64,000 bases of DNA from Paenibacillus sp. RC334. GTDB taxonomy: Bacteria > Bacillota > Bacilli > Paenibacillales > Paenibacillaceae. Below the pieces are notes generated by a model that saw only the letters and a list, made by a program, of their open reading frames with translations, was not told the DNA's origin and did not search any database. The translations under genes and the position numbers were made by a program. The number at the start of each line of letters is the position of its first letter. The first letter of the stretch is position 1. The stretch is taken from positions 1,550,001 through 1,614,000 of the forward strand of contig NZ_CP125370.1 of the NCBI RefSeq assembly GCF_030034735.1, written 5' to 3'. This document shows, one piece after another, positions 35,551-44,574 of this stretch.

Positions 35551-37575
35551 GTGACTACACCAGATCGTACTCGCGTCACTGTAGAGATCTACGGTACTTC
35601 TTATAAACTCGTCGGCAGTAATACCGATTATATGAAGCAGGTTGCCAATTACGTGGATGAGCGCATGCATAGCATTTCTCAGGCTCATTCGCGTCTTGAT
35701 ATGCCCCGAATTGCCGTACTGGCTGCGGTTCATATGGCAGAAGAAGCTGTACAAATTCAGGAAATTCAGAGCCATATGAACCGGTTGGCCGGGGAGCGGG
35801 CGGAGCTTCGGGGCGAACTGGCTCAACTCCAGACGGCTCTTGGAGAACAGCAGCAAAAAAATACGGATATGCAGCAGTCTTTTGCCCAATTGAAGGAAGA
35901 GAAGGAAACGGTTCTGAAAAAATGGAAGGAGACCGAATCCACATCAGCCAGGGAAATTGCCGAATTAAAGGCGAAGCTGGAACAGCAGGAGAAAAAAGCG
36001 GCAGAACTCGAAAATGGACAAAAGCAGGCTGAACGTCAATTGGAGGAGTCCCGTCAGGAAGCTTCCCGTAAGCTGAAAGAGCAGCAGGAGGCGGCAAATG
36101 CCCGTATCCGCCAGATGGAGGAGCAAACCAAGAAGGAGCTGGCCGAAGCGGTCAAGCAGGCGGAAGCCAAGCTGTCGGCTGCGGAAAAGGCTCATCAGGA
36201 GCGTCAGCGTACAGAGCTGGACAAGCTGCGTTCTGCTTTGCAGCAGGAGCATAGCCGGAAGGTCACCGAATGGCAGGGCAAGTGGTCCGGGCTAAAGGAG
36301 CAGTTGGAGCAGGAGCGTAAACAGGCGGAACTGGCGTTGAATGAAGAAAAGCTCCAGCATCAGGAAGCGGAGAAACGGGCCGAGGAAGCTGCACTGGAGC
36401 AGGAAATTCGGATCGAGGAGCTTCAAGAGCAATTGGAGCAGGTACAAGCAGGTAGTACAGAGCTGTCTTCCCGTCTGGGAGAGGCGCAAGAGCAGGTTGC
36501 AGCATTGAAGCAACAGCAGTCCGAGCTGGAGTCTATGCTAGAAACGCAGCGACAGGCTGCGACAGAACGCGAGCAGGCGGATACGCTTGCGCGTGAAGAG
36601 CTGCAAAGCCGTTACGATGAATTGGCAGCGGAAGCCAAGGCAACGCAGCAGCAAGCGGCCAAGCTGGAGGAAGAACAGCGCCGGATGCAGAAGTTGCTGG
36701 AGCAGGCGCATGTGTCCTCCCGCAAACTGCAAAGTGAGTTGGCCACACTGGGCGAAAGCGAGAAATCTTGGAAGAAGCTTGCAGAGGAACGCCAGCTCGC
36801 AGTAGATGAGCTGGAGCTTTCGATATTGGAAGTACGTGAACAGAAGGATACTGTACAGGAGCAATTACAGCATGCCGTGGCTGAGGTTGAAGCTGTAAAC
36901 CATAAATTTGCTGCACAGCAGCAACGTCTGTTGCAGTTGGAAGCGAGAATCAAGGAACTTTCACCTGAGCTGATTCGCGCTCAGGATGAGCTGGAGAAGG
37001 CAATCCTGCGTGAGCAAGAGGGAACAAAGGCTTACAAAACGCTTCAGGAGCAGTATGGAAGCATGAAGAGCCGGGCAGAGCAACTGGGACAGAATATCAA
37101 GCAGCTCCAGCGTGAAGATAGCGAACGGCGGAGGGAACTGGAGCGCGCCGAAGAAGAATCACTGGAATGGCAGCTTAAATATGAGCAGTTGAAGGCCGAA
37201 GCGGAACGTTTGGAAGCCGAAGATGCTGCCCGTAAGAAAGAATTCGCCTCGTGGGAACGAGAAATAGCCGTAACTGTTGAACAAAAGGAACAGCTTCAAG
37301 AGGAAATTCGTCTGGCCGTTGAAGCTGCCGAGGCGGCGAAGGCTGAACAGCAATCTGTAGATCAGGAACGGATGGCTTTACAGTCCGAGCTGGAGGAAGT
37401 CGGTCAGAAGTATGAGCTGGCGGCTCATCAGCTTCGTCTTTTACAGGTTCAACAGGATGTGGATCGGGAAAATACGGAGAAGATATCGACGGAATTACGT
37501 CAATTGCAAGAAGAATATACCAAGCTTCAATCCGAGTACAATGAGTGGATTGAATTAATTGAACAGGATCAGTAG
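35551..37575 (+). CDS. zapA: ZapA-domain protein with very long coiled-coil tail
   Basis: The first 90 or so residues match the cell-division regulator ZapA (VTVEIYGTSYKLVGSNTDYM, then VLAAVHMAEEAVQIQEI), which stabilises FtsZ filaments. From about residue 95 to 674 the sequence is an almost uninterrupted Glu/Gln/Lys/Ala heptad-rich coiled coil. Bacillus ZapA is only about 85 residues long. The GTG at 35551 is the likely start, with GGAGGG 7 nt upstream; a TTG at 35533 overlaps that site. Its place after pheT and before mutS2 is the zapA position in Bacillales. Expected to be a septal or cytoskeletal rod; the role of the tail is unknown. Confidence 0.85.
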   Translation: MTTPDRTRVTVEIYGTSYKLVGSNTDYMKQVANYVDERMHSISQAHSRLDMPRIAVLAAVHMAEEAVQIQEIQSHMNRLAGERAELRGELAQLQTALGEQQQKNTDMQQSFAQLKEEKETVLKKWKETESTSAREIAELKAKLEQQEKKAAELENGQKQAERQLEESRQEASRKLKEQQEAANARIRQMEEQTKKELAEAVKQAEAKLSAAEKAHQERQRTELDKLRSALQQEHSRKVTEWQGKWSGLKEQLEQERKQAELALNEEKLQHQEAEKRAEEAALEQEIRIEELQEQLEQVQAGSTELSSRLGEAQEQVAALKQQQSELESMLETQRQAATEREQADTLAREELQSRYDELAAEAKATQQQAAKLEEEQRRMQKLLEQAHVSSRKLQSELATLGESEKSWKKLAEERQLAVDELELSILEVREQKDTVQEQLQHAVAEVEAVNHKFAAQQQRLLQLEARIKELSPELIRAQDELEKAILREQEGTKAYKTLQEQYGSMKSRAEQLGQNIKQLQREDSERRRELERAEEESLEWQLKYEQLKAEAERLEAEDAARKKEFASWEREIAVTVEQKEQLQEEIRLAVEAAEAAKAEQQSVDQERMALQSELEEVGQKYELAAHQLRLLQVQQDVDRENTEKISTELRQLQEEYTKLQSEYNEWIELIEQDQ

Positions 37576-37602
37576 ATACGGATTATAAATGCAATGTAAT
37601 GC

Positions 37603-37635
37603 AATCCCCGGCTGCTTATCGCCGGGGATTATTTG
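37603..37635 (+). terminator. Terminator after the ZapA-domain gene
   Basis: AATCCCCGGC pairs with GCCGGGGATT around an 8-nt loop, followed by ATTTG. Confidence 0.75.
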
Positions 37636-37666
37636 TATGCTGTATCCTATTCGGTTCTTGGATGAC

Positions 37667-37712
37667 AAAAGGCTGTCCAGCGGCAGAAGAAATCTGCTGT
37701 GGAACAGCCTTG
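37667..37712 (-). terminator. Terminator of the 4-TM membrane protein gene
   Basis: On the minus strand AAGGCTGTTCC pairs with GGACAGCCTT and is followed by TTTGTC. Confidence 0.7.
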
Positions 37713-37731
37713 TCGGGAATGTGACCCCAAA

Positions 37732-38091
37732 TTATTTCTCGCTCTTGCGGCCAGCTTCAAACGGTGTAGATACCGGAATGAACAGGTCGATAATCCCGAT
37801 AACCAATGCAGCGAGCAATGCGCCCAAAAAGGAAACACTGACACTGGTTACGATATATTGAGCGATCCAGATAACCAGAGCGCTCACCAGGAAGCCTACG
37901 ATACCGCGTCCGAATGGTGAAACGCGTCGGCCAAACATAGCCTCAATGATGTAACCGATCAAGGCAATGACAATGGCAAGGATCAGCGCGCTCCAAAAGC
38001 CGCCTACACTAAAGCCGGGAACGATCCAGCTTACGACCATCAGAACCAAAGCGGCGACGATGAAACGCACAATGTGCCCGAGAATGCTCAC
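37732..38091 (-). CDS. Small four-helix membrane protein, phage holin-like / YvlD family
   Basis: A 119-residue hydrophobic protein with about four transmembrane helices (starting HIVRFIVAALVLMVVSWIVP; then a Gly-rich second helix). The block IVPGFSVGGFWSALILAIVIA resembles the Mycobact_4TMS/YvlD group, often annotated as phage holin family although no phage genes are near. The GTG at 38091 is preferred because GGAGGTTATTCC precedes it; the frame opens at 38133. It is inserted on the opposite strand between zapA and mutS2. Confidence 0.78.
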   Translation of the reverse strand: MSILGHIVRFIVAALVLMVVSWIVPGFSVGGFWSALILAIVIALIGYIIEAMFGRRVSPFGRGIVGFLVSALVIWIAQYIVTSVSVSFLGALLAALVIGIIDLFIPVSTPFEAGRKSEK

Positions 38092-38243
38092 GGAATAACC
38101 TCCTTTGTTTTTTGAATGTACAGGGTTATACAAAGGTTATTGTGTGGCATGAAGGGCTTTCTTATGTGTAAAACGGAGTTGGCAAATAGCGTAAGTGCGC
38201 GGCTTTCGTTATAATATAGATATAAGTGAAAGGAGTAGTGAAG

Positions 38244-40613
38244 TTGGACTCTAAAATTTTCAAAACCCTAGAATATCAAAAAATTTTAAATAAACTAAGT
38301 CACTATGCTCAAACGGCGATTGGTCAGCAGACAGCCCAGCGGCTACAGCCCAGCGATGATTTGGAACATATCAAGAAATTGCTGAAAGGCACGGATGAGG
38401 CCTATGCTGCCGATCGACTTAAAGGAGTACCCTCTTTTAACGGAGTTGTGGATATTACTCCAGCGGTCAAGCGCGCACGTATCGGCGGAACACTGAGTCC
38501 GCAAGAGCTGCTTGGCATTCGGACAACAGTCCAGGCAGCACGCCGTGTACAGGTGTACGTGGCAAGCTTGAATGAGGAAAATCCAGTGGAAACACTGCTG
38601 TATTGGAGTGAACAGCTTTCAGAACAGAGAGGTCTGGAAAACTCGATTAAAGGCTGTATCGACGAAAATGCAGAGGTGCTGGATTCTGCCAGTACAGAGC
38701 TTTCACAGATCCGCAGAGAGCTGCGCTCGGGTGAAGTGCGTATTCGGGAAAAGCTGGATTCCATGATTCGTTCCTCCACCGTATCCAAAATGCTTCAGGA
38801 TCAGTTGATTACGATCCGTGGAGACCGTTTTGTAATTCCGGTTAAAGCCGAGTATCGTTCTTATTTTGGCGGAATTGTGCATGATCAATCCGGGTCCGGG
38901 GCAACGCTGTTTATCGAGCCTGAATCCATCGTGGCCATGAACAACAAGCTGCGGGAAACACGGTTGAGAGAAGAACGCGAAATCGAAGTGATTTTACAAA
39001 AGCTGACTGCACTTGTCGCAGAACAAGCGGATATGCTGCTATATGATGTAGATGTTTTGGGGACGCTTGATTTTATTTTTGCCAAAGCGCGTCTTGCTCG
39101 TGAGATGAAGGCAACCTTGCCATTGATGAATGATCGTGGTTACTTGAAGCTGAAAAAAGGCAGACACCCTCTTATTCCGTTGGAGCAGGTCGTTCCGATT
39201 GATGTGGAGCTGGGCAATTCGTACACTTCCATTATCGTAACCGGACCGAATACTGGGGGGAAAACCGTTACGCTGAAAACCATCGGCTTGCTTAGTCTGA
39301 TGGCGATGTCTGGACTTTTTGTGCCTGTAGAGGACGAAAGCCAATTGTGCGTATTTGATGCCATCTATGCAGATATTGGTGACGAGCAAAGTATTGAGCA
39401 AAACTTGAGTACTTTTTCCAGTCATATGACCAATATTATCAGCATTCTGAAAAATATGACGCCGAAAAGCCTTGTGTTGCTTGATGAGGTAGGTGCAGGA
39501 ACCGATCCTGCGGAAGGCTCGGCTTTGGCTGTATCCATTCTGGAGCATATGCATGCTTTGGGTTGCCGTATGGTTGCGACGACTCACTACAGTGAATTGA
39601 AGGCCTATGCCTATGAGCGCAAAGGAATCATTAATGCGAGCATGGAGTTCGATGTTGCTACATTAAGCCCGACATACCGTCTTCTTGTAGGTGTACCCGG
39701 TCGAAGTAACGCTTTTGCCATTGCTGAGCGCTTGGGATTGCCGGGCCGTATTTTGGATTATGCACGTGGTGAGGTGACGGAAGAAGATCAGCGCGTAGAG
39801 CACATGATTGCGTCACTGGAACAGAACCGTTTGACAGCCGAGCAAGAGCGGGAAAAGGCGGAACAATTGCGAGGTGAAATGGAAGAACTGCGCACACGTC
39901 ACCAGAATGAACTGGAAAAGCTGGAAGCACAGCGGGAGCGTTTGCTGGAGAAAGCTGCGGACGAAGCGAGAAGTCTCGTGGACAAAGCTCGCAGTGAAGC
40001 GGAGATAATCATTGCTGATCTGCGTAAGTTGGCTCAGGAAGAAGGGGCTTCTGTTAAGGAACATAGGCTGATTGCAGCCCGCAAAGAGCTGGATGAAGCG
40101 GAACCGAAACAGCGTATGAAAAGCGCAGTCAAGCGCCCGGCGGCTACACGTACTCGCTCTATCGTAGCGGGTGATGAGGTATCCGTTCACAGCCTGAATA
40201 AAAAAGGCCATGTGGTGGAACTGTCTGGCAGCAAGGAAGCCGTGGTGCAGTTGGGCATCATGAAAATGAAGGTCAGTCTGGACGATCTGGAGCTGCTGCA
40301 ACCCGCCCAAACAACTACACCTAGAGCCCAGAAACCAGTAACCGGCATTAAGCGAACACGGGATGATAATGTGCGAAACGAGCTTGATCTGCGTGGTGCG
40401 AACGTAGAGGAAGCACTGATGGAGGTAGATCGCTTCATGGATGAAGCATTTCTGGCCAATCTGGGGCAGGTACACATTATTCATGGCAAAGGTACAGGGG
40501 TTCTTCGGACCGGTATTCAGGAGTACCTTCGCAAGCATAAGCATGTGAAAAGCTACCGTATCGGAAATTACAATGAAGGCGGCACAGGCGTGACGGTTGC
40601 TGAATTGGAATGA
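38244..40613 (+). CDS. mutS2: MutS2, ribosome-collision/recombination ATPase with Smr domain
   Basis: A 789-residue protein: core and clamp helices, the MutS-type ATPase with Walker A TGPNTGGKT (about 334-342), DEVGAGTDPAEGSAL and ATTHYSELKAYAY, then a coiled coil, a KOW-like segment (about 635-690) and the C-terminal Smr nuclease domain (ELDLRGANVEEAL, HIIHGKGTGVLR). MutS2 suppresses recombination and, in B. subtilis, splits collided ribosomes. I prefer the TTG at 38244, 8 nt after AAAGGAG; the frame opens with a GTG at 38226. A TATAAT lies at 38210 with a weak -35. Confidence 0.94.
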   Translation: MDSKIFKTLEYQKILNKLSHYAQTAIGQQTAQRLQPSDDLEHIKKLLKGTDEAYAADRLKGVPSFNGVVDITPAVKRARIGGTLSPQELLGIRTTVQAARRVQVYVASLNEENPVETLLYWSEQLSEQRGLENSIKGCIDENAEVLDSASTELSQIRRELRSGEVRIREKLDSMIRSSTVSKMLQDQLITIRGDRFVIPVKAEYRSYFGGIVHDQSGSGATLFIEPESIVAMNNKLRETRLREEREIEVILQKLTALVAEQADMLLYDVDVLGTLDFIFAKARLAREMKATLPLMNDRGYLKLKKGRHPLIPLEQVVPIDVELGNSYTSIIVTGPNTGGKTVTLKTIGLLSLMAMSGLFVPVEDESQLCVFDAIYADIGDEQSIEQNLSTFSSHMTNIISILKNMTPKSLVLLDEVGAGTDPAEGSALAVSILEHMHALGCRMVATTHYSELKAYAYERKGIINASMEFDVATLSPTYRLLVGVPGRSNAFAIAERLGLPGRILDYARGEVTEEDQRVEHMIASLEQNRLTAEQEREKAEQLRGEMEELRTRHQNELEKLEAQRERLLEKAADEARSLVDKARSEAEIIIADLRKLAQEEGASVKEHRLIAARKELDEAEPKQRMKSAVKRPAATRTRSIVAGDEVSVHSLNKKGHVVELSGSKEAVVQLGIMKMKVSLDDLELLQPAQTTTPRAQKPVTGIKRTRDDNVRNELDLRGANVEEALMEVDRFMDEAFLANLGQVHIIHGKGTGVLRTGIQEYLRKHKHVKSYRIGNYNEGGTGVTVAELE

Positions 40614-40666
40614 GCTACGGGTTACCGGCTCCGGCCGGGAACGCTTTGTAGAACGGGAGGGACAAA

Positions 40667-41086
40667 GTGAAGATGGCGATTGATGAATTGCTGTCACATC
40701 CGTTAGGAATGATGCTGGGCTATTTCTCGGTGGCGGTGCTGGAGCTGATTGTATTTTTGTCTTGCTTTGAGCTGGTAACCCGGTATAAATGCTGGGAAGA
40801 GATCAAACGCGGCAATATTTCGGTAGCGATGGCTACGGGCGGGAAAATGTTTGGCATTTGCAACGTGCTCCGCTTTGCGATGGAGGCCAAATCCAGCGTG
40901 TACGATACGATGGTTTGGTCGTTCGTTGGCTTTTTACTACTGCTTGCGGCGTACTTTCTGTTTGAGTTTCTGACACCGGTATTTTCAATCGATCAGGAAA
41001 TTAAGGAGGACAACCGCGCTGTCGGCTTGTTCTCCATGATTATCTCGATATCGTTATCTTATGTGATTGGTGCCAGTGTAACTTGA
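40667..41086 (+). CDS. DUF350 membrane protein (YshE-like)
   Basis: A 139-residue membrane protein with four hydrophobic helices and the DUF350/UPF0719 pattern: FELVTRYKCWEEIKRGNISVA followed by MATGGKMFG. The GTG at 40667 follows GGGAGGG by 5 nt; an ATG two codons later is the alternative. It lies downstream of mutS2, as yshE does in B. subtilis. Function unknown. Confidence 0.82.
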   Translation: MKMAIDELLSHPLGMMLGYFSVAVLELIVFLSCFELVTRYKCWEEIKRGNISVAMATGGKMFGICNVLRFAMEAKSSVYDTMVWSFVGFLLLLAAYFLFEFLTPVFSIDQEIKEDNRAVGLFSMIISISLSYVIGASVT

Positions 41087-41140
41087 CACATCCTGTATAC
41101 TAGAGCTTGGTATACGCTTGGAACGGAAGGATGATGAAGC

Positions 41141-41890
41141 TTGGAAATGACTATTTGTCCATGGTGTAACATGGAAATTATTTGGGATGAAGAATTGGGA
41201 CCTGAAGAAGAGTGCCCTTATTGCCATAATGACCTGAAAGGGTATTCGGATATCACCGATGATGAAGATGAAACGGAGTCTGATTCTGCACATGTTGATG
41301 GGCATACGGATGAGCACCGACATGGAGAAAGTGAACACATGCATACTCTTGCACATGACCACGACCATAGCCATGATGATGCGACCTCTGTGGGTCAAGC
41401 AGCGCTTTCCCCTGTGAAGGAAGACCTAAAGGGCTATCGTACGTTAAGCATTCAGCTTGGGGATGATGATGAGCAGGATATTTTATATGAAGCAGAGGAT
41501 GAAGCCGTAGTTGAAAAGCCGGCTGACGCTCCACTGTTACAGGACAACGAGCTTCACAAGCTGCCTGTGCTGCATACCCTGCAAAAATTCGAAGAAAGCG
41601 GTGCGGATCTGATGGCTTATGAACAAGGCGCTGAACAAATACTCGACAGACAAGATGAGGTTCTCGAATGTTCCCAATGCGGTGAATACATGCTGCATGC
41701 AGGTTCGCAAACCGTGACCGGAGAAGGCTTTGTACCGTCGATGTCTCCTGCGCTTGGCAGACCTGTTCTGGATTTGCCGTTTGTCTTAAATGTATATGTA
41801 TGTCCAAGCTGCTTCCATGTTCAGCAGACGTTGTCAGAGGATGACCGATTGCGCTTGTTAGAGAAGCTGAGTGGTATTTCCAACAATTAA
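41141..41890 (+). CDS. Zinc-ribbon protein with a His-rich segment, unknown function
   Basis: A 249-residue acidic protein with two zinc ribbons, one at each end: CPWC...CPYC (residues 6-28) and CSQC...CPSC (about 178-226). Between them lies a segment with a dozen histidines (about 51-80; patterns like HTDEHRHGESEHMH and HDHDHSHDD) that should bind Zn, Ni or Co. The TTG at 41141 has GGAAGG about 10 nt upstream; an ATG two codons later is too far from it. No membrane segment. I do not recognise a family; metal storage or a metal-sensing adaptor is a guess. Confidence 0.72.
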   Translation: MEMTICPWCNMEIIWDEELGPEEECPYCHNDLKGYSDITDDEDETESDSAHVDGHTDEHRHGESEHMHTLAHDHDHSHDDATSVGQAALSPVKEDLKGYRTLSIQLGDDDEQDILYEAEDEAVVEKPADAPLLQDNELHKLPVLHTLQKFEESGADLMAYEQGAEQILDRQDEVLECSQCGEYMLHAGSQTVTGEGFVPSMSPALGRPVLDLPFVLNVYVCPSCFHVQQTLSEDDRLRLLEKLSGISNN

Positions 41891-41934
41891 ATTATATTCC
41901 CCCGGATAAGCCCAAGTTGAACTCGGGCATCTTA

Positions 41935-41998
41935 AACCGAAGAAGCTCTGAAGCAAGCTGAGATAAAAGGAGCTGAATGGTGATTTTCGGTTAGGGGG
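41935..41998 (+). promoter_or_regulatory. Nested inverted repeats in the leader of the MFS gene
   Basis: AACCGAA (41935-41941) pairs with TTCGGTT (41986-41992) and, inside it, AGCTC (41944-41948) with GAGCT (41970-41974). The ribosome binding site AGGGGG follows directly at 41993. Upstream there is a further GCCC/GGGC hairpin. Possible regulatory RNA; unproven. Confidence 0.35.
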
Positions 41999-42005
41999 AA
42001 CTACA

Positions 42006-43259
42006 TTGAAATCAAACCTGAACGGACAATCCATTCTGCTGCTAAGCCTGAATGGATTGTTTGTGTTTGCGGCAGCTCTGTCAGGTACTTTTCTTAACGT
42101 ATATCTGTGGAAAAGCAGGCAGGATTACGCGATGATTGGCTGGTTTAATGTCAGCCAGCAAATTGCGCTGGGAATCATGGTTTGGGTAGCTGGAAAATGG
42201 GTCAAGGAGCATAACAAAATGAATGCTCTGCGCGTAGGGACCGCATTGTCCGGGTTATTTTATCTGGTGGTTTTATATACGGGATCGCAGGCTGTAAACT
42301 ACATATGGCCTTTAGGGATGCTATTGGGTGCAGCGTTGGGTTTGTTTTGGCTGGCTTTTAATGTGATTTTTTTCGAAGTCACAGATCAGGGAAGCCGGGA
42401 TCATTTTAATGGCTGGGTCGGTCTGCTGGGTTCGTTTTCAGGTATTGTCGGTCCCTTGCTGTCCGGCTGGATTATTGCCCGTATGGAGGATGATGCGGGA
42501 TATCGCGTGATATTTAGTATCTCTCTGGCACTTTATGTGGTAGGGGTAGTGCTGAGTTTCTTTCTTCACAAGCGTAAGACGACAGGAAGTTACAATTGGC
42601 AGGAGTCCAAGCAACGTTTGTCGCAAAAAGGAAGTATGTGGCGGCCATTGTCGTTGTCGCTTGTTACACAGGGTATTCGTGAAGGAGTTTTTGCATTTCT
42701 GATTACGCTGCTTGTGTATGTCGCTACTCAGCAGGAGTGGAAGCTGGCGCAGTTTTCACTTATTACATCCGCAGTTTCATTTTTCAGCTTTTGGGCTGTC
42801 GGCAAATGGCTCAAACCACAATATCGCTCGGTTGGCATGCTGTTGGGGGCCGTGCTGCTGGTGATTGTACTTTTGCCGTTACTGTGGCGTATGGAGTATA
42901 GCATGCTGTTGATTATGGGCATCGGGACCGCCTTGTTTTTGCCGTTATATTTAATCCCGATGATTTCTGCGAGCTTTGACCTGATGGGCGTGAGCGAAGA
43001 GGATGTTAATCAGAGGGTGGAACTGGTCGTACTGCGCGAGTTGTGTTTGATGGTAGGTCGATTGACCGGAATGCTTATCTTTCTGGGTGTGTTGAGTATG
43101 AGCAAGGCACCTATAGCCATGATCTGGCTGTTGATTGGGCTTGCGTTAATGCCCGTGGCGGGATGGGTATTTATGCGCAATGTGCTAAAGAAGGAGCAAA
43201 CAACGAAGCAGAACAAGTCTCATTCCAAGGCACGACGCTGGCACAGGCAAACCGAGTAG
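42006..43259 (+). CDS. MFS transporter
   Basis: A 417-residue membrane protein with about 12 hydrophobic helices in two halves and a basic C-terminus (KKEQTTKQNKSHSKARRWHR). The region VWVAGKWVKEHNKMNALRVG between helices 2 and 3 is a loose MFS loop motif; the second half has FWAVGKWLKPQYRSVG at the matching place. The TTG at 42006 is supported by AGGGGG at 8 nt. The substrate is unknown; the nearest groups I recall are YxiO/YttB-like efflux proteins. Confidence 0.82.
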   Translation: MKSNLNGQSILLLSLNGLFVFAAALSGTFLNVYLWKSRQDYAMIGWFNVSQQIALGIMVWVAGKWVKEHNKMNALRVGTALSGLFYLVVLYTGSQAVNYIWPLGMLLGAALGLFWLAFNVIFFEVTDQGSRDHFNGWVGLLGSFSGIVGPLLSGWIIARMEDDAGYRVIFSISLALYVVGVVLSFFLHKRKTTGSYNWQESKQRLSQKGSMWRPLSLSLVTQGIREGVFAFLITLLVYVATQQEWKLAQFSLITSAVSFFSFWAVGKWLKPQYRSVGMLLGAVLLVIVLLPLLWRMEYSMLLIMGIGTALFLPLYLIPMISASFDLMGVSEEDVNQRVELVVLRELCLMVGRLTGMLIFLGVLSMSKAPIAMIWLLIGLALMPVAGWVFMRNVLKKEQTTKQNKSHSKARRWHRQTE

Positions 43260-43276
43260 CTTAAAATATATATTCA

Positions 43277-43322
43277 AAAAGAGCCTCCAAACCCACGAAA
43301 ATGGGAATGGGAGGCTCTTTCG
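43277..43322. terminator. Bidirectional terminator between the MFS and oxidoreductase genes
   Basis: AAAGAGCCTCC pairs with GGAGGCTCTTT; an inner CCCAC/GTGGG-like pairing adds stability. A-run on the left and T-run on the right. Confidence 0.85.
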
Positions 43323-43335
43323 TGTTTCGTATTTA

Positions 43336-44574
43336 TTAAGCCAGCGGCTCCGTTATTTCGGGTGAAGGCTTGGTGGTACGTGTTAGTGAAAAAAACTCTA
43401 TCTCAGGTCGGTGTGTGCCCGTCAGTTCATCAGCCAACAGCTGTGCAGCCATCATGCTGGTGACTGTGCCGTTTCCCCCGTAGCCCTCCAAAAAGTAGCA
43501 GTTCGGAAAGCGCGGGTGCGGGCCAATATACGGTAAGCCATCATGGGAGGAGCCAAAGACGGCTGCCCACGCGTAATCAATCTTGAAGGGTATATCGGGA
43601 AAATGCTTCTGTAATGCTTGCAGCAGCTTTTTCTGTTGGTGCAGCAGCCTGACTTCACGCTGTCTCGGGTCGAGTACAGGCTCATCCAGCCCCCCGATAA
43701 TCACGCGTCCATCCGTAGTGGAGCGTATATACAGATAAGGACGGGCGGTTTCCCAGATTAGACATTGCTCATGCCACATGGCTGAATCTCCAACCGGCTG
43801 GGTAGCAATCGCATAAGAGCTTTCCAGTATGGCTCCACGATCCTTTTTAATTTCCTGCGTTTCATAGCCTGCCGCAAAAATAACCTTTTTCGCCCGAATG
43901 GTTCCACCGCTGGTATGACAAACGACCTCATTGTCACCAAATTCAAAATGCTTCGCTTCGGTATGCTCATATAAGTGTACACCAAGACGGCTGGCAGATT
44001 GCAGGAGTCCCTGTGCAAAACGAAACGGATTTACCTCTGCATCTTCATGTGTATACAGCGCAGCCGGTTTTCGAAAAGGAAAACGTGCAGCCACCTGTTG
44101 CTCATCCCAATATTCCACTGGGAATCCAAAGCGGATTAGCTGTTCGAACTCGTTTTGGAGCACCGACACATCCTCCGGCGTACTCGCATAATATAGGCTG
44201 CTGCGCCGGATAAAGGACGGGTCGATGTCCACTGTGCTGGCCAGCTTTTCCAACTGATCCAGAGCATCCTTGCACATCCGATAAAACAGCACCCCATTAG
44301 CTTCGCCAAAAGTGTTGATAAAAGAAGTCAGCGTCTTATCATTGCTATATTGCAGCAATCCGGTATTGGCCGAAGAACTTCCGTGCGCCAGCTTACGCTT
44401 GTCAATGACCACTGTATCCACCTGTCGTTCTCCCAGCAGTCGGGCACAGATTGACCCACCCATCCCACCCCCGACGATAAGCACATCACAAGTCAAATCT
44501 TCTGTTAAAGAAGGAAAATCCAGTTTGTGCTCCAGGGTGCTAGGCCAATACGTATTCCCACTAATCAAATCCAT
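43336..44574 (-). CDS. FAD-dependent oxidoreductase (DAO family)
   Basis: A 412-residue flavoprotein. FAD-binding Rossmann motif DVLIVGGGMGGSICARLL at about residues 29-46, VVIDKRKLAHGSSSANTG, and the C-terminal YIGPHP...GYGGNGTV block typical of the DadA/GlpD/SoxA group that oxidises amines or amino acids. I use ATG 44574 because GGGAG is 10 nt upstream; the frame opens at 44604. No clear signal peptide. Substrate unknown. Confidence 0.85.
   Translation of the reverse strand: MDLISGNTYWPSTLEHKLDFPSLTEDLTCDVLIVGGGMGGSICARLLGERQVDTVVIDKRKLAHGSSSANTGLLQYSNDKTLTSFINTFGEANGVLFYRMCKDALDQLEKLASTVDIDPSFIRRSSLYYASTPEDVSVLQNEFEQLIRFGFPVEYWDEQQVAARFPFRKPAALYTHEDAEVNPFRFAQGLLQSASRLGVHLYEHTEAKHFEFGDNEVVCHTSGGTIRAKKVIFAAGYETQEIKKDRGAILESSYAIATQPVGDSAMWHEQCLIWETARPYLYIRSTTDGRVIIGGLDEPVLDPRQREVRLLHQQKKLLQALQKHFPDIPFKIDYAWAAVFGSSHDGLPYIGPHPRFPNCYFLEGYGGNGTVTSMMAAQLLADELTGTHRPEIEFFSLTRTTKPSPEITEPLA

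Noticed and set aside
37732..38091. Prophage remnant suggested by the holin-like protein
   Set aside because: No other phage gene is near; this small membrane family is widespread outside phages.
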